A DNA stretch of 64,000 nucleotides from Euglena gracilis (taxonomy: Eukaryota > Euglenida > Euglenophyceae > Euglenales). The stretch is taken from contig CP154957.1 of the NCBI GenBank assembly GCA_039621445.1, positions 24,528,938 through 24,592,937 on the forward strand. The letters are read 5' to 3'. Within the stretch, counting starts at the first letter, position 1. Every line of letters begins with the position of its first letter. Of this stretch, positions 21,299-33,200 are shown piece by piece. The translations under genes were made by a program, and so were the position numbers. A model generated the notes under the pieces. The model ran no database searches, had not been told where the DNA came from, and was given only the letters and a program-made list of their open reading frames with translations.

Positions 21299-24041
21299 CT
21301 GCGATGGATCACTGGGAAACAGTGCCGGAAATCTTGGGCAAGGCTGAAAAGACACTCCCAAATGAAATGCACGACTCTGCAAGACCTACTCGATGCGCTG
21401 GTCCCAAACATACACGGCAGCTCCAGCACACAACCCACCTTCTCTTCCCCCGTGGTCGATAGCACCGCCCGGGGTGTGAACCGTGGGGTGGCAACCTGCG
21501 CAGAGGCCGGGGGCAGGGCTGTGAAGCATGTCAGGAAAAGGGGGGGCGAAGAGGACCATTTGAGGGTTAGAATTGCTTGTGCCCGGCTGACAAGGTGGGA
21601 AACGTGGACACGCACCCCTTTCCATCCCGGTCAGGTTCAACTTACAGGTTCCAACCCTTCCTTCCTGAGGGTGGCTTCTTTTTAACCAGCCGTGTGGTGC
21701 CTTGTGCTGAATGACACCCTCAGGAGGGCCAACCCAGGCAGCCAGGCAGATTTCCCTTGAAAACGACAATTTTAAAGCTCCCAGCAGATTCGGCTCCGGG
21801 GATGTCCTGTGGCACAACACACCCCAAAACCTGACCCCGGGTTGGCAGGAAATCCTCCTTGCCTGCCATTGCACCCCCCCCCCATGCGCGACCTTCCTTA
21901 AAAGAAAAGAAGCCTGGTCCAGGGTCCATGAGACATCGTTTTCACAAGAATCGAAATGCCTTGGGCAGAAACAAGTCTATTTCAGCTCACTGAATATCCA
22001 GCGACCGATCCAACCCCACAGCCCGGGCCAGGACCACAGGGTCTGCGTACTGCACCGGGAACAGGTCGCCCTGCAGCGGCTGCCACTCGTACCGCGGCGA
22101 GGCGGCCCCCCAGGGGCTCCAGGCGTTGAACGGCTTGTGGGCGGGCTGGTAGCGGGGCAGGAACTCGACCTTCGCCATCGCCGGGGTCTGCTGCGGGCGG
22201 GGCACCTCCGCCATCGGTGGGGGCCCGGGGTCCGGGGGCAGGCCGTTGGAGGAGGGCGAGGGCAGGCGATCGCTGGAGGCGGCGGACTGGGGTCAGGGGC
22301 ATCCCCACGCGTTTGGAGCAATTCTTGGGCACACCCTTTGCACCAAACTGTGGTCGGGGAAAACTTTACAAAATAAGTTCAATAAATTTAAAGTAATGAA
22401 TGGCAAAAAAAGAAGAGATATGTCCACGAAAACTCAAGGATTTCGGGCTCTCACCCAGCAGGGTGTTGCAGGAACTGCCAGCAAGCCCCTCACCCAGCCG
22501 CCCACTTTGGGGGACATGCCACCTGGGAAGCATCAATCCAGAAACCAGGCATGGAAGAGACACCCTTTCAGGGCACTTCCTATCTTGGCAGCGCACTTCC
22601 CACAGGGCAGGTTTGGGAAGGACAACCCTGTCTGGGCGTCCAGGCGGCTACGGCGCGGGGTGGGCCAGTCTGCCAGAGGGTTGTCGGGCCCGTCGCTTGG
22701 CTCCGGCGGCCCGGCGTCGCGCCCGCTGACTCCGGGCTCCTGGGGGCGGGGGCAGACACTCACTCCGGGGGTCCAACCCCATCACTCATCCACCAGGTCA
22801 ACCCACCCACCTGCACCCCTCTCCCAGATACACAGAAACTTTTGGGAAAAACCTGCAGCTTTCATGGCCTTCAGCCGGTTTGCAGTTACCCTGAACACAT
22901 CCCTCTACTAATAACCCGAGCGATGTAACGGCCTACGCCCGTGCTTCTGGCGAATGCCGACGCGATGCCACGCGTAGGGGTAGTTCGGCGTTTAACCCCG
23001 CCGAGCTGGCACCCGCGCCTGGCGTAGAAATGTAGCGGCTGGCAGCCGCTACACGGCCCGTGCGTCAGCACGGGCCATAATGCTTGTACGATTTTTTACC
23101 GACCCCCGGGGGTCACTCCACTCTTTCAAAAACCAGTCAGTGGCTTTTTTTCGGGAAACCAGTCAGTCACTATCCCCTCCCCCCGCTGGAATCCAAAGGA
23201 AATTCGACCAAAACACGAAAAAAGGCCAAAAAAATTCCTGCGCCTTCGGCGCCAGGTCACTTTAGTGGTTTTTTTGCCGACCCCCCTCTTGGGGGGGAGG
23301 GGGCCCGGGCCAAAAACCAGTCAGTGACTCTGAAAAAGCCAGTCACCCACCCCAACCCGAGGGGGGGGGGGGTCGGCCATTGACTAAGTGACTGTATGGT
23401 CAAACCGACTCGGACACTATATATGTACACTATTTAAAGCCCAGAGGGGGTCACGAGGGAAGTGAATGCGTGCGCGGTAGCCCCGCAGGGGGGTGTGGGA
23501 GCGGGGGAACTGCGGCCAGGCAGGGGACTCCTGTGGGGGGCTGCGGGGACGGCTGGTGGAGGACGCGTTGGAGGCGCGGTCGGCGTCGGGCTTTTGCTCA
23601 AGGACCCTGTGGGGGGGGTCACTGGCTGGCCATTTTGCTAGACACTGAAAAAAGCGACTCCCCGGGGGGGGGGGGGGCCCAACTGGAAAAATATCCTTGG
23701 CGCGCAGCGCCGGAGGATATTTTTGAGGTTTGTAATGTGCATTTCGGCTGATTTTGTTCCAAAAAACCCAAAGATGGGTATTTTTTGGCAAGTGTTTGGG
23801 GTTCAAAAGAAATTTGGCGCTCGCTGCGTGCCGGTCACTGGAAAAAATTTTCCACTGGCCAGTCTTGCCAGCGGACCCCCCCGGGGGGCACCAGGATTTC
23901 CACTGGCCAAAATTTGGACTAGCTGCAGTACAGCACCCCACCCGGGGGGGGGGGGGTACTGCGAACCCTTCAGCAGAAGCCTGGGCGGCATCCAGGAGGC
24001 CCCGGCGGGCTTGCTCCGCGGCGGGCAGCGGCAGGCTGGAG
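21185..24041 (-). CDS. Spacer gene, 3' part only (coiled coil then Ser/Pro-rich and aromatic-rich tail)
   Basis: Six exons read leftward: 24041-23967 (Ala/Gln helix, ends AAQASAEG), 23606-23455 (Ser/Pro/Arg-rich), 22739-22627, 22286 to about 22020, 21495-21439 and 21298-21185, ending in TGA. Frame is continuous across the first junction (23967 to 23606) and the last one (21439 to 21298). The tail contains RYQPAHKPFNAWSPWG and ends SYGGMAQPYGTPVYGGMYR. No known domain recognised. Upstream exons are missing because the palindrome junction at 24690 interrupts the locus. It may be a third, diverged member of the same coiled-coil family or a different protein. Confidence 0.5.
21439..21495 (-). CDS. 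Spacer gene exon 5
   Basis: 57 nt, phase 0, acceptor TGCGCAG, donor AAG|GTGGGT. Encodes VATPRFTPRAVLSTTGEEK. Confidence 0.5.
22020..22286 (-). CDS. Spacer gene exon 4
   Basis: Acceptor CCCCAG, frame starts SAASSDRLPSPSSNGLPPDP, then FNAWSPWGAASPRYEWQPLQ. Ends either at CGGGCT|GTGGGG (22020) or, if unspliced, at TGA 21987-21989. Confidence 0.5.
22627..22739 (-). CDS. Spacer gene exon 3
   Basis: 113 nt, acceptor GCCCCCAG, donor GG|GTTGTCC. Encodes EPGVSGRDAGPPEPSDGPDN followed by an acidic/Pro-rich segment ending RSRLDAQTG. Confidence 0.45.
22918..23096. other. Cluster of strong hairpins, candidate structured RNA or element end
   Basis: Successive inverted repeats: CCTACGC/GCGTAGG (22932-22977), TCGGCG/CGCCGA, GTAGCGGCT-GGC-AGCCGCTAC (23032-23052) and GGCCCGTGC-GTCA-GCACGGGCC, followed by TTTTTT. 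No tRNA-like box or known RNA family recognised. Confidence 0.4.
23097..23400. mobile_element. GACCCC-ended intronic element, copy 2
   Basis: Repeated phrase CCAGTCAGTGACT near both ends with G/C runs, and a CTGCGCCTTCGGCGCCAG hairpin at 23238. Close relative of 38868-39203. Confidence 0.6.
23455..23606 (-). CDS. Spacer gene exon 2
   Basis: 152 nt, acceptor CCCACAG. Encodes VLEQKPDADRASNASSTSRP and then a Pro/Ser/Arg-rich disordered stretch with HFPRDP near the 3' side. Donor C|GTGACC is tentative because the phase to the next exon does not fit well. Confidence 0.5.
23607..23966. mobile_element. GACCCC-ended element forming an entire intron
   Basis: On the minus strand it runs exactly from donor GTTCGC to acceptor CCCACAG and its removal leaves a continuous frame. 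The exon edges themselves form an imperfect inverted repeat, GGCTTCTGCTGAAGG versus GGCTTTTGCTCAAGG. Confidence 0.65.
23967..24041 (-). CDS. Spacer gene exon 1 (first visible)
   Basis: 75 nt, acceptor CCGCCGCAG, donor GAAGG|GTTCGC. Encodes PAAEQARRGLLDAAQASAEG. Frame joins perfectly to the next exon across a 360-nt intron made entirely of a repeat element. Confidence 0.55.
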
Positions 24042-24147
24042 CTGCGGCGGTGGGGGTTGGCATCCCCGGAGGAGCGGGGGCGGTGGAGTGGGGGCAGGGC
24101 AGCTCCGGTTCTGGCATTGAAGCCAACCAGGAGTGGGAGGAGGCGCC

Positions 24148-24492
24148 GTCATACATTTCTTCAAGGACCCGGGGGGGGTTGCTAGGCTAGGGCTAGTGGC
24201 CAGCCATCCCCACCAGGGGGGGGGGTGGACTCCTGAGCTGGGCAGGCTAAGCCAAAATTGGACAATTACCTGAAAATGCCCTGCAAAAACACAAAAAAAA
24301 ATGCACATCTGACAATCCCCCAAATTTATCAAAATTATCGACGCTTTGCACCAAAAATTTTGGGCTGGACCCTCCAAAAAGGGGCTGGCTAGCATGGGTA
24401 GCAGCACCCCCCCCCCGGGGAGGTGCTGCTGCGGCTGGGCTGGGCCCAAATCGGCGCTGGCTGCAGCAGCCCCCCCCCCCGGGGGTCTGCAA
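24148..24492. mobile_element. GACCCC-ended intronic element, copy 4
   Basis: Starts CTTCAAGGACCCGGGGGGGG, ends in a C/G run before GTCTGCAACACC. A/T-rich core. Lies upstream of the first visible exon of the spacer gene. Confidence 0.5.
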
Positions 24493-24548
24493 CACCTAAA
24501 CCTAAAAAGATGTATGCACGGAATAAGAGGAGGTGCCTCCTCAAACGA

Positions 24549-24579
24549 TGTTCGAGGAGGCTCTCAGAGCCTTCTCGAA
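24549..24579. repeat. 15-bp-stem hairpin near palindrome junction
   Basis: GTTCGAGGAGGCTCT pairs with GAGCCTTCTCGAAC with one G-T wobble; related GAGGAGG/CCTCCTC inverted repeats extend to 24640. About 110 bp from the junction at 24690. Confidence 0.7.
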
Positions 24580-24916
24580 CGTCATTTGAGGTCGTTCAAG
24601 GTCGTTCGAGGTCGGTTGAGGAGGTTTTAGAGCCTCCTCCTACGTCCATGCATCCAAGGATCACGAGACCTAGAACAGGAAATAGGGAATGCGTGATTCA
24701 AAATGTGGTTTGGGTGTTCAAATTTGTCTAATGTCGCCATTATTAGACGACATAACTCTCCTTGAACAAGAGAAAAATTTGGGAAAGCAAAAGAAAAGTG
24801 CTCAACAGTGGTTGTCACGATTTTTGCCTCGTCGACATAAAATCATTGGATATTAAACTTGTCCAGATATGAGAGGGGGTGGAAAGGGGTAGAGCTTACT
24901 TTTTCTTTTGCACCAG

Positions 24917-25068
24917 AGGGGACCGCAATTCCCCAACACACGTGTGGCCGAATTCCCCCCCACGGAGTTGGAGTTCGGGCCGCGAACCGCCTGCCAGCGG
25001 TGGGGGAGCAGCGTTGGGCGACCCAGTGCCAGGCCCTCCGGGTGCAGCTGACCACCACCCAACAGCAG
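24917..25068 (+). CDS. Exon R1, right coiled-coil gene
   Basis: 152 nt, acceptor GCACCAG, donor CAG|GTGTGG; encodes EQRWATQCQALRVQLTTTQ. First exon after the palindrome junction, partner of L1. Confidence 0.65.
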
Positions 25069-25698
25069 GTGTGGGGTCCATTCTCCTCACAGCCCCCCCA
25101 ACCCTCGAAAGATTGATAATTGTCAATCTTTCAGAAAGGTGTGCCTGCAGCAGTTGAGCCTGCAGCATGGCTGTTGGGCAATCCCAGACACCTACGCTTG
25201 GTGGGTGGGGGATCTGCCCCTTCCCCCCTTCCACCAGGTTTTCCCATATCTGGGGGAGCCAATTTGTGAGTTGAAATATTCCTTCGCAAAAAGGCGCCGA
25301 AGGAAATATTCCTTGCAGGTGCTGTGGTGGGTGGGGTTCGACCCGCCCCCACTTTCTGGACCACCGCTCCATTGTCATGTCATTCATACATGCAGTCATG
25401 TCAGCAGGACACGACTGTATGGGAAGGCCACCAGGCCTTCCCACACAGTCGTGTTCTGCAGACAATGGTTGATTTGCAGCCTTGTGGCCCCTGTAATGGG
25501 GCTTTTCCTGCTTTGCCTAACGAAGGCTGTTACGTGTGTATCCCCCCCCCATTTTCTTACCAGGCCATTGGATGATGGTTCATATGAAACACCTTGGGGA
25601 ATGTTTATTTTCCACTTTCCACAAAGTTCGCCTTTTCCCCCGACCCTCTTTCCCCAATGGAGTTTTCCCTCAATCGATGAGAATCGAATTTTTCTTTT

Positions 25699-25744
<46 letters not shown>

Positions 25745-25899
25745 ATATATATTGAACGTAAATACATACACATACATGTGTGTGTGTACATAAAAATGCA
25801 CATGTGCATGTAGTATGTTCAACTTGTGATTGTGCGTGTAAATTTATAAGATACACTTGCATATATATGTGGTATTATATGAGACATATTGTGTGTGTG

Positions 25900-25931
<32 letters not shown>

Positions 25932-26526
25932 TGTGCGCGCACTCACACATGCATGCGAGTGCAACTGAAAGCCTGTTGAGGGAATTTGGAGTGGTTGCAA
26001 TGCAATTATGTGTACTCCCGTGTTTTGCTTTTGTATATTGCTCTTGCTTAATTTGCTTTTGTTTATAATTTGAATTATATTATTATCAATGTAAATATTA
26101 TATATATTATAAATTATAAATAAATAAATATTCTGCAATGCAGAATACAAATTATTTTGCATATGTGCCTGACACATTTCAGAGCTTTCTCAACTAAGCG
26201 CCGCATTTTTCGTGGATGCGCTGGGGTTGCGGTGCAGGTACGCCAAGCCGCCAAGGGACAGGCCGAGTTGTTGGGGCTGCGCAAGGACATCAGCGCCTTG
26301 AGCCAGGTCCTCGTGGAGGCCCAGGAGGCCCGCAGCACACTGGTGGTGTTTGCCATCCCCCCTCCACCCCCAACACCTCAGTTGCACGCTGCGGCGAGGT
26401 TGCGATGAGGTCATTTTTGAACCTATTAAGAGGAAGTGGCTGGGAAGAAAAATCCCTCCGAATAGTGATACCCTCAAAATACGCGTGTCGAAGGCGCTGA
26501 GGAGATTACTATACAGTGACATTTGT

Positions 26527-26563
<37 letters not shown>

Positions 26564-27510
26564 GCATGTTTGCATGTGTGTGCGTGTGTGTGTGAACATA
26601 TGTGTGTGTGTGTGTGCATGCATGTATAAAGTGCACATGTGTGTGTGCATGTGTGCGCACATCAAAGTGCATCTGTGCAGCAAAGGGAAGTCCACAGACG
26701 TTTTCAATGTGTATGTGGCACACTTCAATTTGACATCCATCGCAGGAAGCAAATGCCGCCCTGGCACGAGACCTGTCTGCTGCTCAGGAGGAGTTGCGAG
26801 CTCAGTGCGAGGTTTGCTCTCTCCTTCCCTCCTTTTGTGTGTCTCTCCTTTACCGCTGGTCCCTCCTCCCCCCTGCGCAGGAAATGCAATGATCCCACAT
26901 ACCCCGCCAAAAATCACCCCCCCCCAAATTAGACCCCCTTCCCAGTTTTCAACAAACCAAGAAAATAACCCCCCAAATAGACCTCCCAGGATTTTTGCTC
27001 ACCCCCAAAATAATTGTACCCTGCCTTTGGGAAACTGTCATCCCCGGAAACCTACCCTCTAAACCTGCCCTCATAGGGACCTCTGTCCCACCTTGTACCC
27101 GCTGACCTGTCTCCTATTTTTTTGTGTGTATTTTCACACTTTTTTGTTGAAAAAATGTTAATTTTCCAATCTTGAATAGTTCTGAGCATTATTTTTAGAC
27201 TTCAAAGCACAAAATATGTGAAATGCTTTTTTGGGGGGTTTTTGTGTCGGCCAGTCCAAATGGTGTCATTTTTTTTTTTGCATCTGAACTGGATTACCAG
27301 AAAAATGTCTCCTGTCTGTCCTCGCTGACTTGTCTGGAGACAGTTTCTTGGGGGGTGGGGAGGGGGCTAGGTCAGAAACACCTCAATTCAAAAGAATTTC
27401 TGAATTCGAAGTTTGGCACTGCTATACAATTTTTTTGGAACCTAATTTTCACGGCCCCTTTTGGAGTTTTGAAAGGACCTGGTACAAGCGCGCGCATGCA
27501 CGCAGGCATG

Positions 27511-27603
<93 letters not shown>

Positions 27604-30135
27604 TGCCTGCACATTACCACACATGTGATCAACATATACACTGTATCGTTGCTTAGAGATATGCTGATTTGGAGAATGACATGCTGTTGCTCCGAGAAGA
27701 ACAGAACGTCCTCCTCAAAGCACCCCCACCACCACATGTCAAGGTGTGTTTGGTTTAGTGTCCGACCACAGTTCGTCGCTTCTCAATGGAACACAACACA
27801 CGTTCCCACCAGCTTTTTTCACATAACCATGAGCAAGTCCCCGACAATTGTCCACCTCTCTGTAGTTTTCTTGTGTTGGCTTGTTTTTTTGTCACACCCC
27901 TCCGATTGCCCCTACTCCACCAAGGGTTTCAAACGAGCAGAAAAACCAAATACCAAAATAGGTGGGAGTTTGTGATTAAAATTGAGTATGGGTTAACTTT
28001 TGGGTGTTCCTGAATTTGGGTTTTAATTTTTTCCATTTTCAGAATTTCGAGGGGTCAAAAAGACATCAATTGATTTACCGTTTTTCAAAGGTGATCAATT
28101 ATCACCCCCCCCCCCCTGCGCTGCCCAATTTGTCACCACTTGAAATTGCCGCTTTGCTGGCCCAGTTGTTGTGCTAAAATTGCCCAAGGTGGTGACCACG
28201 TGTAAATGTGCAAACGTGTGTTTAAAGTCTGTAAACTGGGGATGAAGGCAGACCCATGGAACCCCATAAGCCGCCATTCCTGTCGCAGGAGAGTCCATCC
28301 AGTGGAATTTTTGTGGCGGTGCAGGACCCAGAGTCGTTGACAGCAATGCCCAGGGGTGCGAGGGATTAGTCCCACGCTCAATGGGGCAGCTGTGACATCG
28401 GCCGCTGGGCCATTTAAAGAGCGTTGTCTTCTATTTGGAGAAGCACCGGCCACCATCCATTTGATCCCCCCCAGTACCACCTGATGCAAGAGGTGAATCT
28501 CTCTCTCACCCCTGGCCTACCTTCCAACTCGGCAGACTCGGAACGGTGTGCTGCTGTTCCGTGCGTGCGCGGGCCTGCCTGCTTGCCTGCCTGCCTGCCT
28601 ATATGCATGTGTATGTGCGTGTGCGTGCATGCGTGTGTGCATATGTGCTTGCGTGCGTGTGTGCGTGTGTGTTGACGTACATGTGTGTGTCTGTGTGGGT
28701 GTGGATGTAAGTGTGTGTGCAGTGTGACTGCCTGAGGCTGGTTCCTCACGGTTTTGTGTTGTTTTTTTTTAACATCGGGGCCCAGGCTGGTGGGAGAGGT
28801 GCTCAGTGCTCGGCAGCAGCTGGGGGAGGCGGAGGAGCGGCTTGCGGAGCTGCGGGCGGAGCTGCGGGCAGTGGCTGCGGCGCAACAGACGGCGGTGGAC
28901 GACTGGCACACAGCAGTGGCGATGCGCGAGGCCGGGGCGGTGCCCGTGGCTCGGATTGTCCTCGCAGTGGTTGCAGTGTCTCGCAAAGGGGTGTGAAACA
29001 AAAGAAACAGCGAGATCTGGCTTTGGAAGCTGAAGCTGTTGGTGTTGGGTGGGTGGCGAGCGGTGTGTCACGCAACGCTTTCTTGGTGGTGCACTCGTAT
29101 GGCTGCAAGGCACAGAGGTTGCGATGTCCAGCAGGCGGCTTGGGAAGAGGAGGGGGGTTAACCCCGGGCTGTGCTGGCGCGGGGGCGGGGTCCTGCTGTC
29201 GGTGCTGCAGCGGGAGAACGAGGGGCTGCGGGCGCAGCTGCTGGGCTGCCAGCACCAGCAGGCGGAGGAGTGCTCTGCCCTCGTGGCCCAGCTGGCGGCC
29301 CTGCAGGCGGAGCACACCGCTACCCAGCATGTGTGTCGCTCTCACAGCCGGGGTGGGGGTGAGTGGGGCTTCAAAGGTCCACACCCACCACCCAAAAAAG
29401 GAGCTCTGAAAGCGTGCCAAGTTTGTTTGATTTTTAAACCCCTGCCGCAGTTTTCGATTGAAGTCCGTTCTGCACGAAAACCAGCCCAAGAGAGTTTTGC
29501 CGATCTGGGAAGTGTGTCTTGCGGAATGCGCAACCCAATGCAACCTTTGCAACTCGCAAACCACAGGCGCTTCAAAAGATGAAGGCGTTGTACTCGCTGC
29601 TTTGTCAGCTGGTACCTTTCCAGGAAGGGAAGTCCCCAAGTAATGCACTCCAGCAAGCAAATCATTGGGAGTGAGCTGTGAACACTGACGGCCCACGCGT
29701 TGGGGTGTTCCACAGGCCTTGGCAGCGGCCCGCGCCGAGGCGGAGGAGGCACGGGAGCAGTGGCTGGAGGCGGAGCGGCGGGCGACGCAAATGCAGGAGG
29801 AGGTGCAGCGGCTGTGGGCCAGGCCGGCCCCCGGACGGAGCCCCCCCACCCCCCCCCGTCCGCCAGGGCAGAACGGATATCGGCCAAACAGCCAGGGTGG
29901 TGGGTGGGGGGGGGGTCGGCCCAGGGCAGGGGGTGTGTTCCCCTTCGGCAGCTGTCCCCCGGCTCCTTGTGTGCTATGCATCCACAGAAAGGGGTGGAAA
30001 GAACAGAGATCAAATGGGGAAGTCACACTGTTGACAGTCAATCCAGAGCCTTGATATCCAGACCTGAAATGTGTGGCACCCCCCTGACCCCCTCACTCAC
30101 ACCCACCCACTCGCCCACTCACCCACCCACGCACG

Positions 30136-30218
<83 letters not shown>

Positions 30219-33200
30219 ATACAAGCACACTTATTGGTGTCCCCATCAGTCCATTTGGAATGCCTGCCAGGGGCCATGGTGAGTGCCGAGCGGGAGGAGG
30301 TGGAGCAACTCAAGGCAGAGGGGAGGGACGCGCAAGCAACTTTGCAGCAAGAGGTGTGCCTTTTCAAAAACGTTCCAGCTGGCCTCATGCTTTTGGGATT
30401 AGGAACTTGGTTCGTTGATGGTGCATCAGAAAATGCCTGCCAAAGCCCATCCAGAATTGTTTTTGGATGCTAATTAGAATTTTCCTAAGCCAAATCTGGC
30501 GAAGGAGCCGTCCCATGTTCTGAAGGGAGTCATTTCAAATTTGACTATTTGTTGAAGAAGAAGAAAACACAATTTTCTTCAAAAATCTGGAAACAATTTG
30601 AACAAATTTCGATGCATAGAAATCTCCGTGGAGCAACAGGTCAGCCATCACTTGGGACAGTGTGTGGCGTTGGGAAAAATTCTCTCCCAAATGCATTCCG
30701 ATCATTTGTAAACTTGTTATGGGCAACCGGATGAATCAAACTCCTAAAAAACTTCTGATTTTGAATAAACCCCCCCCCAAAAATAAGACCCGGGTCTTAT
30801 TTTTGGGTCCGTTGCTGGAAACCTCCAGGGGGGGTCTTATTTTTGGGGGGGGTCTTATTTTTGGATTTTTTCTTGACCGACCTGGGCCCGAAAAAAACAT
30901 CATTTTTCAGGTTCCCAAAAACACTAAAAATTTTCCTTCGGCGCTTCGCGCCATGTGTAAATTTGTGTAAGTTGACATTTAGCATGTTTTTTGCACTGCA
31001 AGAATCTGAATTTTTTTGAAATTTCATCATTTTTGTGTGTGAAATTTGGGTTTTTGGCAATTTCTCAGGGAAAATTTTCACCGCCCCCGGCGCTTCGCGC
31101 CGTCAGGGGGGGTCTTATTTATGGGGGGGGTCTTATTTTTGGATTTTTGCTCGATCGGCCCAGGGGGGGTCTTATTTTGGGGGGGGGTCTTATTTTTTGG
31201 GGGGGTCTTATTTTTGGGGGGGGGGTTTAATATGGTTCCTTCCGTGAATGCTTTTGCGCATCATTAATAGTAGTAATAGTCTTGCATAATTCGTCCCTAA
31301 ACCTTTCCTCCTTTGTAATGAACCCTAGTGGTTTTCTTGTCGAACATACATTAAAAGACCCTGATTTCCCCCAATCAAACAACTTCAGGTATGCATCTTT
31401 TAGTTTGTCCAAAATTTATGAAACCATAACATTTATGAAACCCCTTTTCAGCCTAGTCTGATAGAATTTTCTTCCTTGATTTAAACATTCACCAAAAAAT
31501 CACTGGATGTGCCCAAGTTTTATAGCCCTCCCCCCTCAAAATGGCCACAAAATGTACATTTTTCCGACTGAATTTCTGACCTTTGTCTATTGTTGGCATT
31601 TTAATTTCGTTGATGCTGCTTTGTTTTTTTTGCACAACCATTTTTGGTCATAATGTGCTGTGATTGATGTCCCCCCGGCCTAGGACTTCGGCTGCCCAAA
31701 TAAAGTCCCCCCCCCCAGCCACAGCGTCAAAGGGTGCAGGGTTTTGGGAAGTATGCTATTTGGGGGGTATATTATTTGAGGGGGCAAAGGTTATTTGGGG
31801 GGATTGGGCGGGGGTATTTTTTTCGAGGTCACATTATTGGGGGGTATGTCTGGGGCTTGCTTCTTTTTAACTTGGAAGACCCTCCACGGGGGGGGGCTCT
31901 ACGACTGGACCCTCCCCAGGGGGGTTCCGGCCAGAGGCCTGGGTATGGATTTTGGCAAGAAACGGCGAAAATTTTTTTTGGGAAATGCCCTCAGACGGCC
32001 ACGGCCCGATTTTTTTTGGGAGGAGATCCCACGCCGGGCTGGGTGGCAGGAATTTTTAGTCGTGGCCTAAAATGGCCTAAAATGGGGTAAAATTTTGGGC
32101 TTGACTATAGGTGCTTGGTCGTGGAACCGGGCCCCCGGGGGGGTCCCCGGAGGGGGTGGGATATACTTTTCGGCCGAAATTTTTTGAAAAGGCGCTATTT
32201 TTAGCACTTTTCGCGATTTTTTGTGGGTCCCCCCGGGACCCCCGGGGGCCCCCCCAGGGGGTGGGTGGGTGGGGGGGACCCCCCTGGTCTGAAAAAAAAA
32301 ACCCCTGCCGGGTGGATCGGGGGGACCCCCCAGGGGGTCTCGAAGAGAAGGCTGATTCGGGGAATATATTATTTGGGGTTGGCTGAGTGAGCGAACACCC
32401 CAGAGCTAGCCAGATCTACAACCTGAATCTGCAGGATTTTGTCGAAACAGCAAAAATTTTTGATAGCCATTTCTTCGGCCATTTTGGTCCATTTTGGACC
32501 CAAAAATTGCAATTTTCAATATCTCTCCGGAAGGTAGCAATAACAAATAAAAAAAGCTCAAAGAATAACTTATACCTCCCGATTGGAACACCTTATCCAA
32601 TGGTTTCTCCAGAACTCCACGACTGGCCTGAGTTATGACCACTACCCCCCCCCCCCAGAACAAGAAATGCAAAATATCTCAAAAGTGAAACAAAACCATT
32701 TTTGTCGGCCGATCTCATATTTTGTATTTTCGTGTTCTTGTGCTCAATTGCACAAATTTCCGACTTTTTGGGTTGAGGTTGCTGCATGCTGTTGACGCGT
32801 CTGTGGACCTTCACCGTTTTCTGGCGGTGGAACCCTGGGGGGAAAGGCGAGTGTTGTGTTCTTAGCCCTCCAAGACATGGCACTGAGTTAATAAGAAATT
32901 TTCCAGAGTTATACAAAACCCAACGAGAAATTTCCCAAAATTACACGAAACCCCTGGTCCTGTTCGCCACATTCCTAGTGGCAACTGCCAGCACCAGGTG
33001 ATGTTCTGGAGGTTGGGTGACAGACCCACCCCTTTCCTTGCATTCTGAACTGCTGCTTGCACCCTCCAGTGGATTTTTGAAGTCGGTTGCAAAAGAATGT
33101 GTGTTTTCCATCACAACTGAAATTATGAGTGGAAATGGATTGAGAGAGAACTCTGGGAGTTTCAAGGCAAGAGGAGAATGGAAAAGCAGTGTCCACACAT

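Noticed and set aside
22918-23085. tRNA gene in the hairpin cluster
   Set aside because: Stem lengths and order do not fit a cloverleaf and no T-loop motif is present.
28803-30041. 412-codon minus-strand open frame in the right arm
   Set aside because: It runs antisense to exons R5-R7 and arises from their GC-rich codon bias; no homology or splice evidence favours it.
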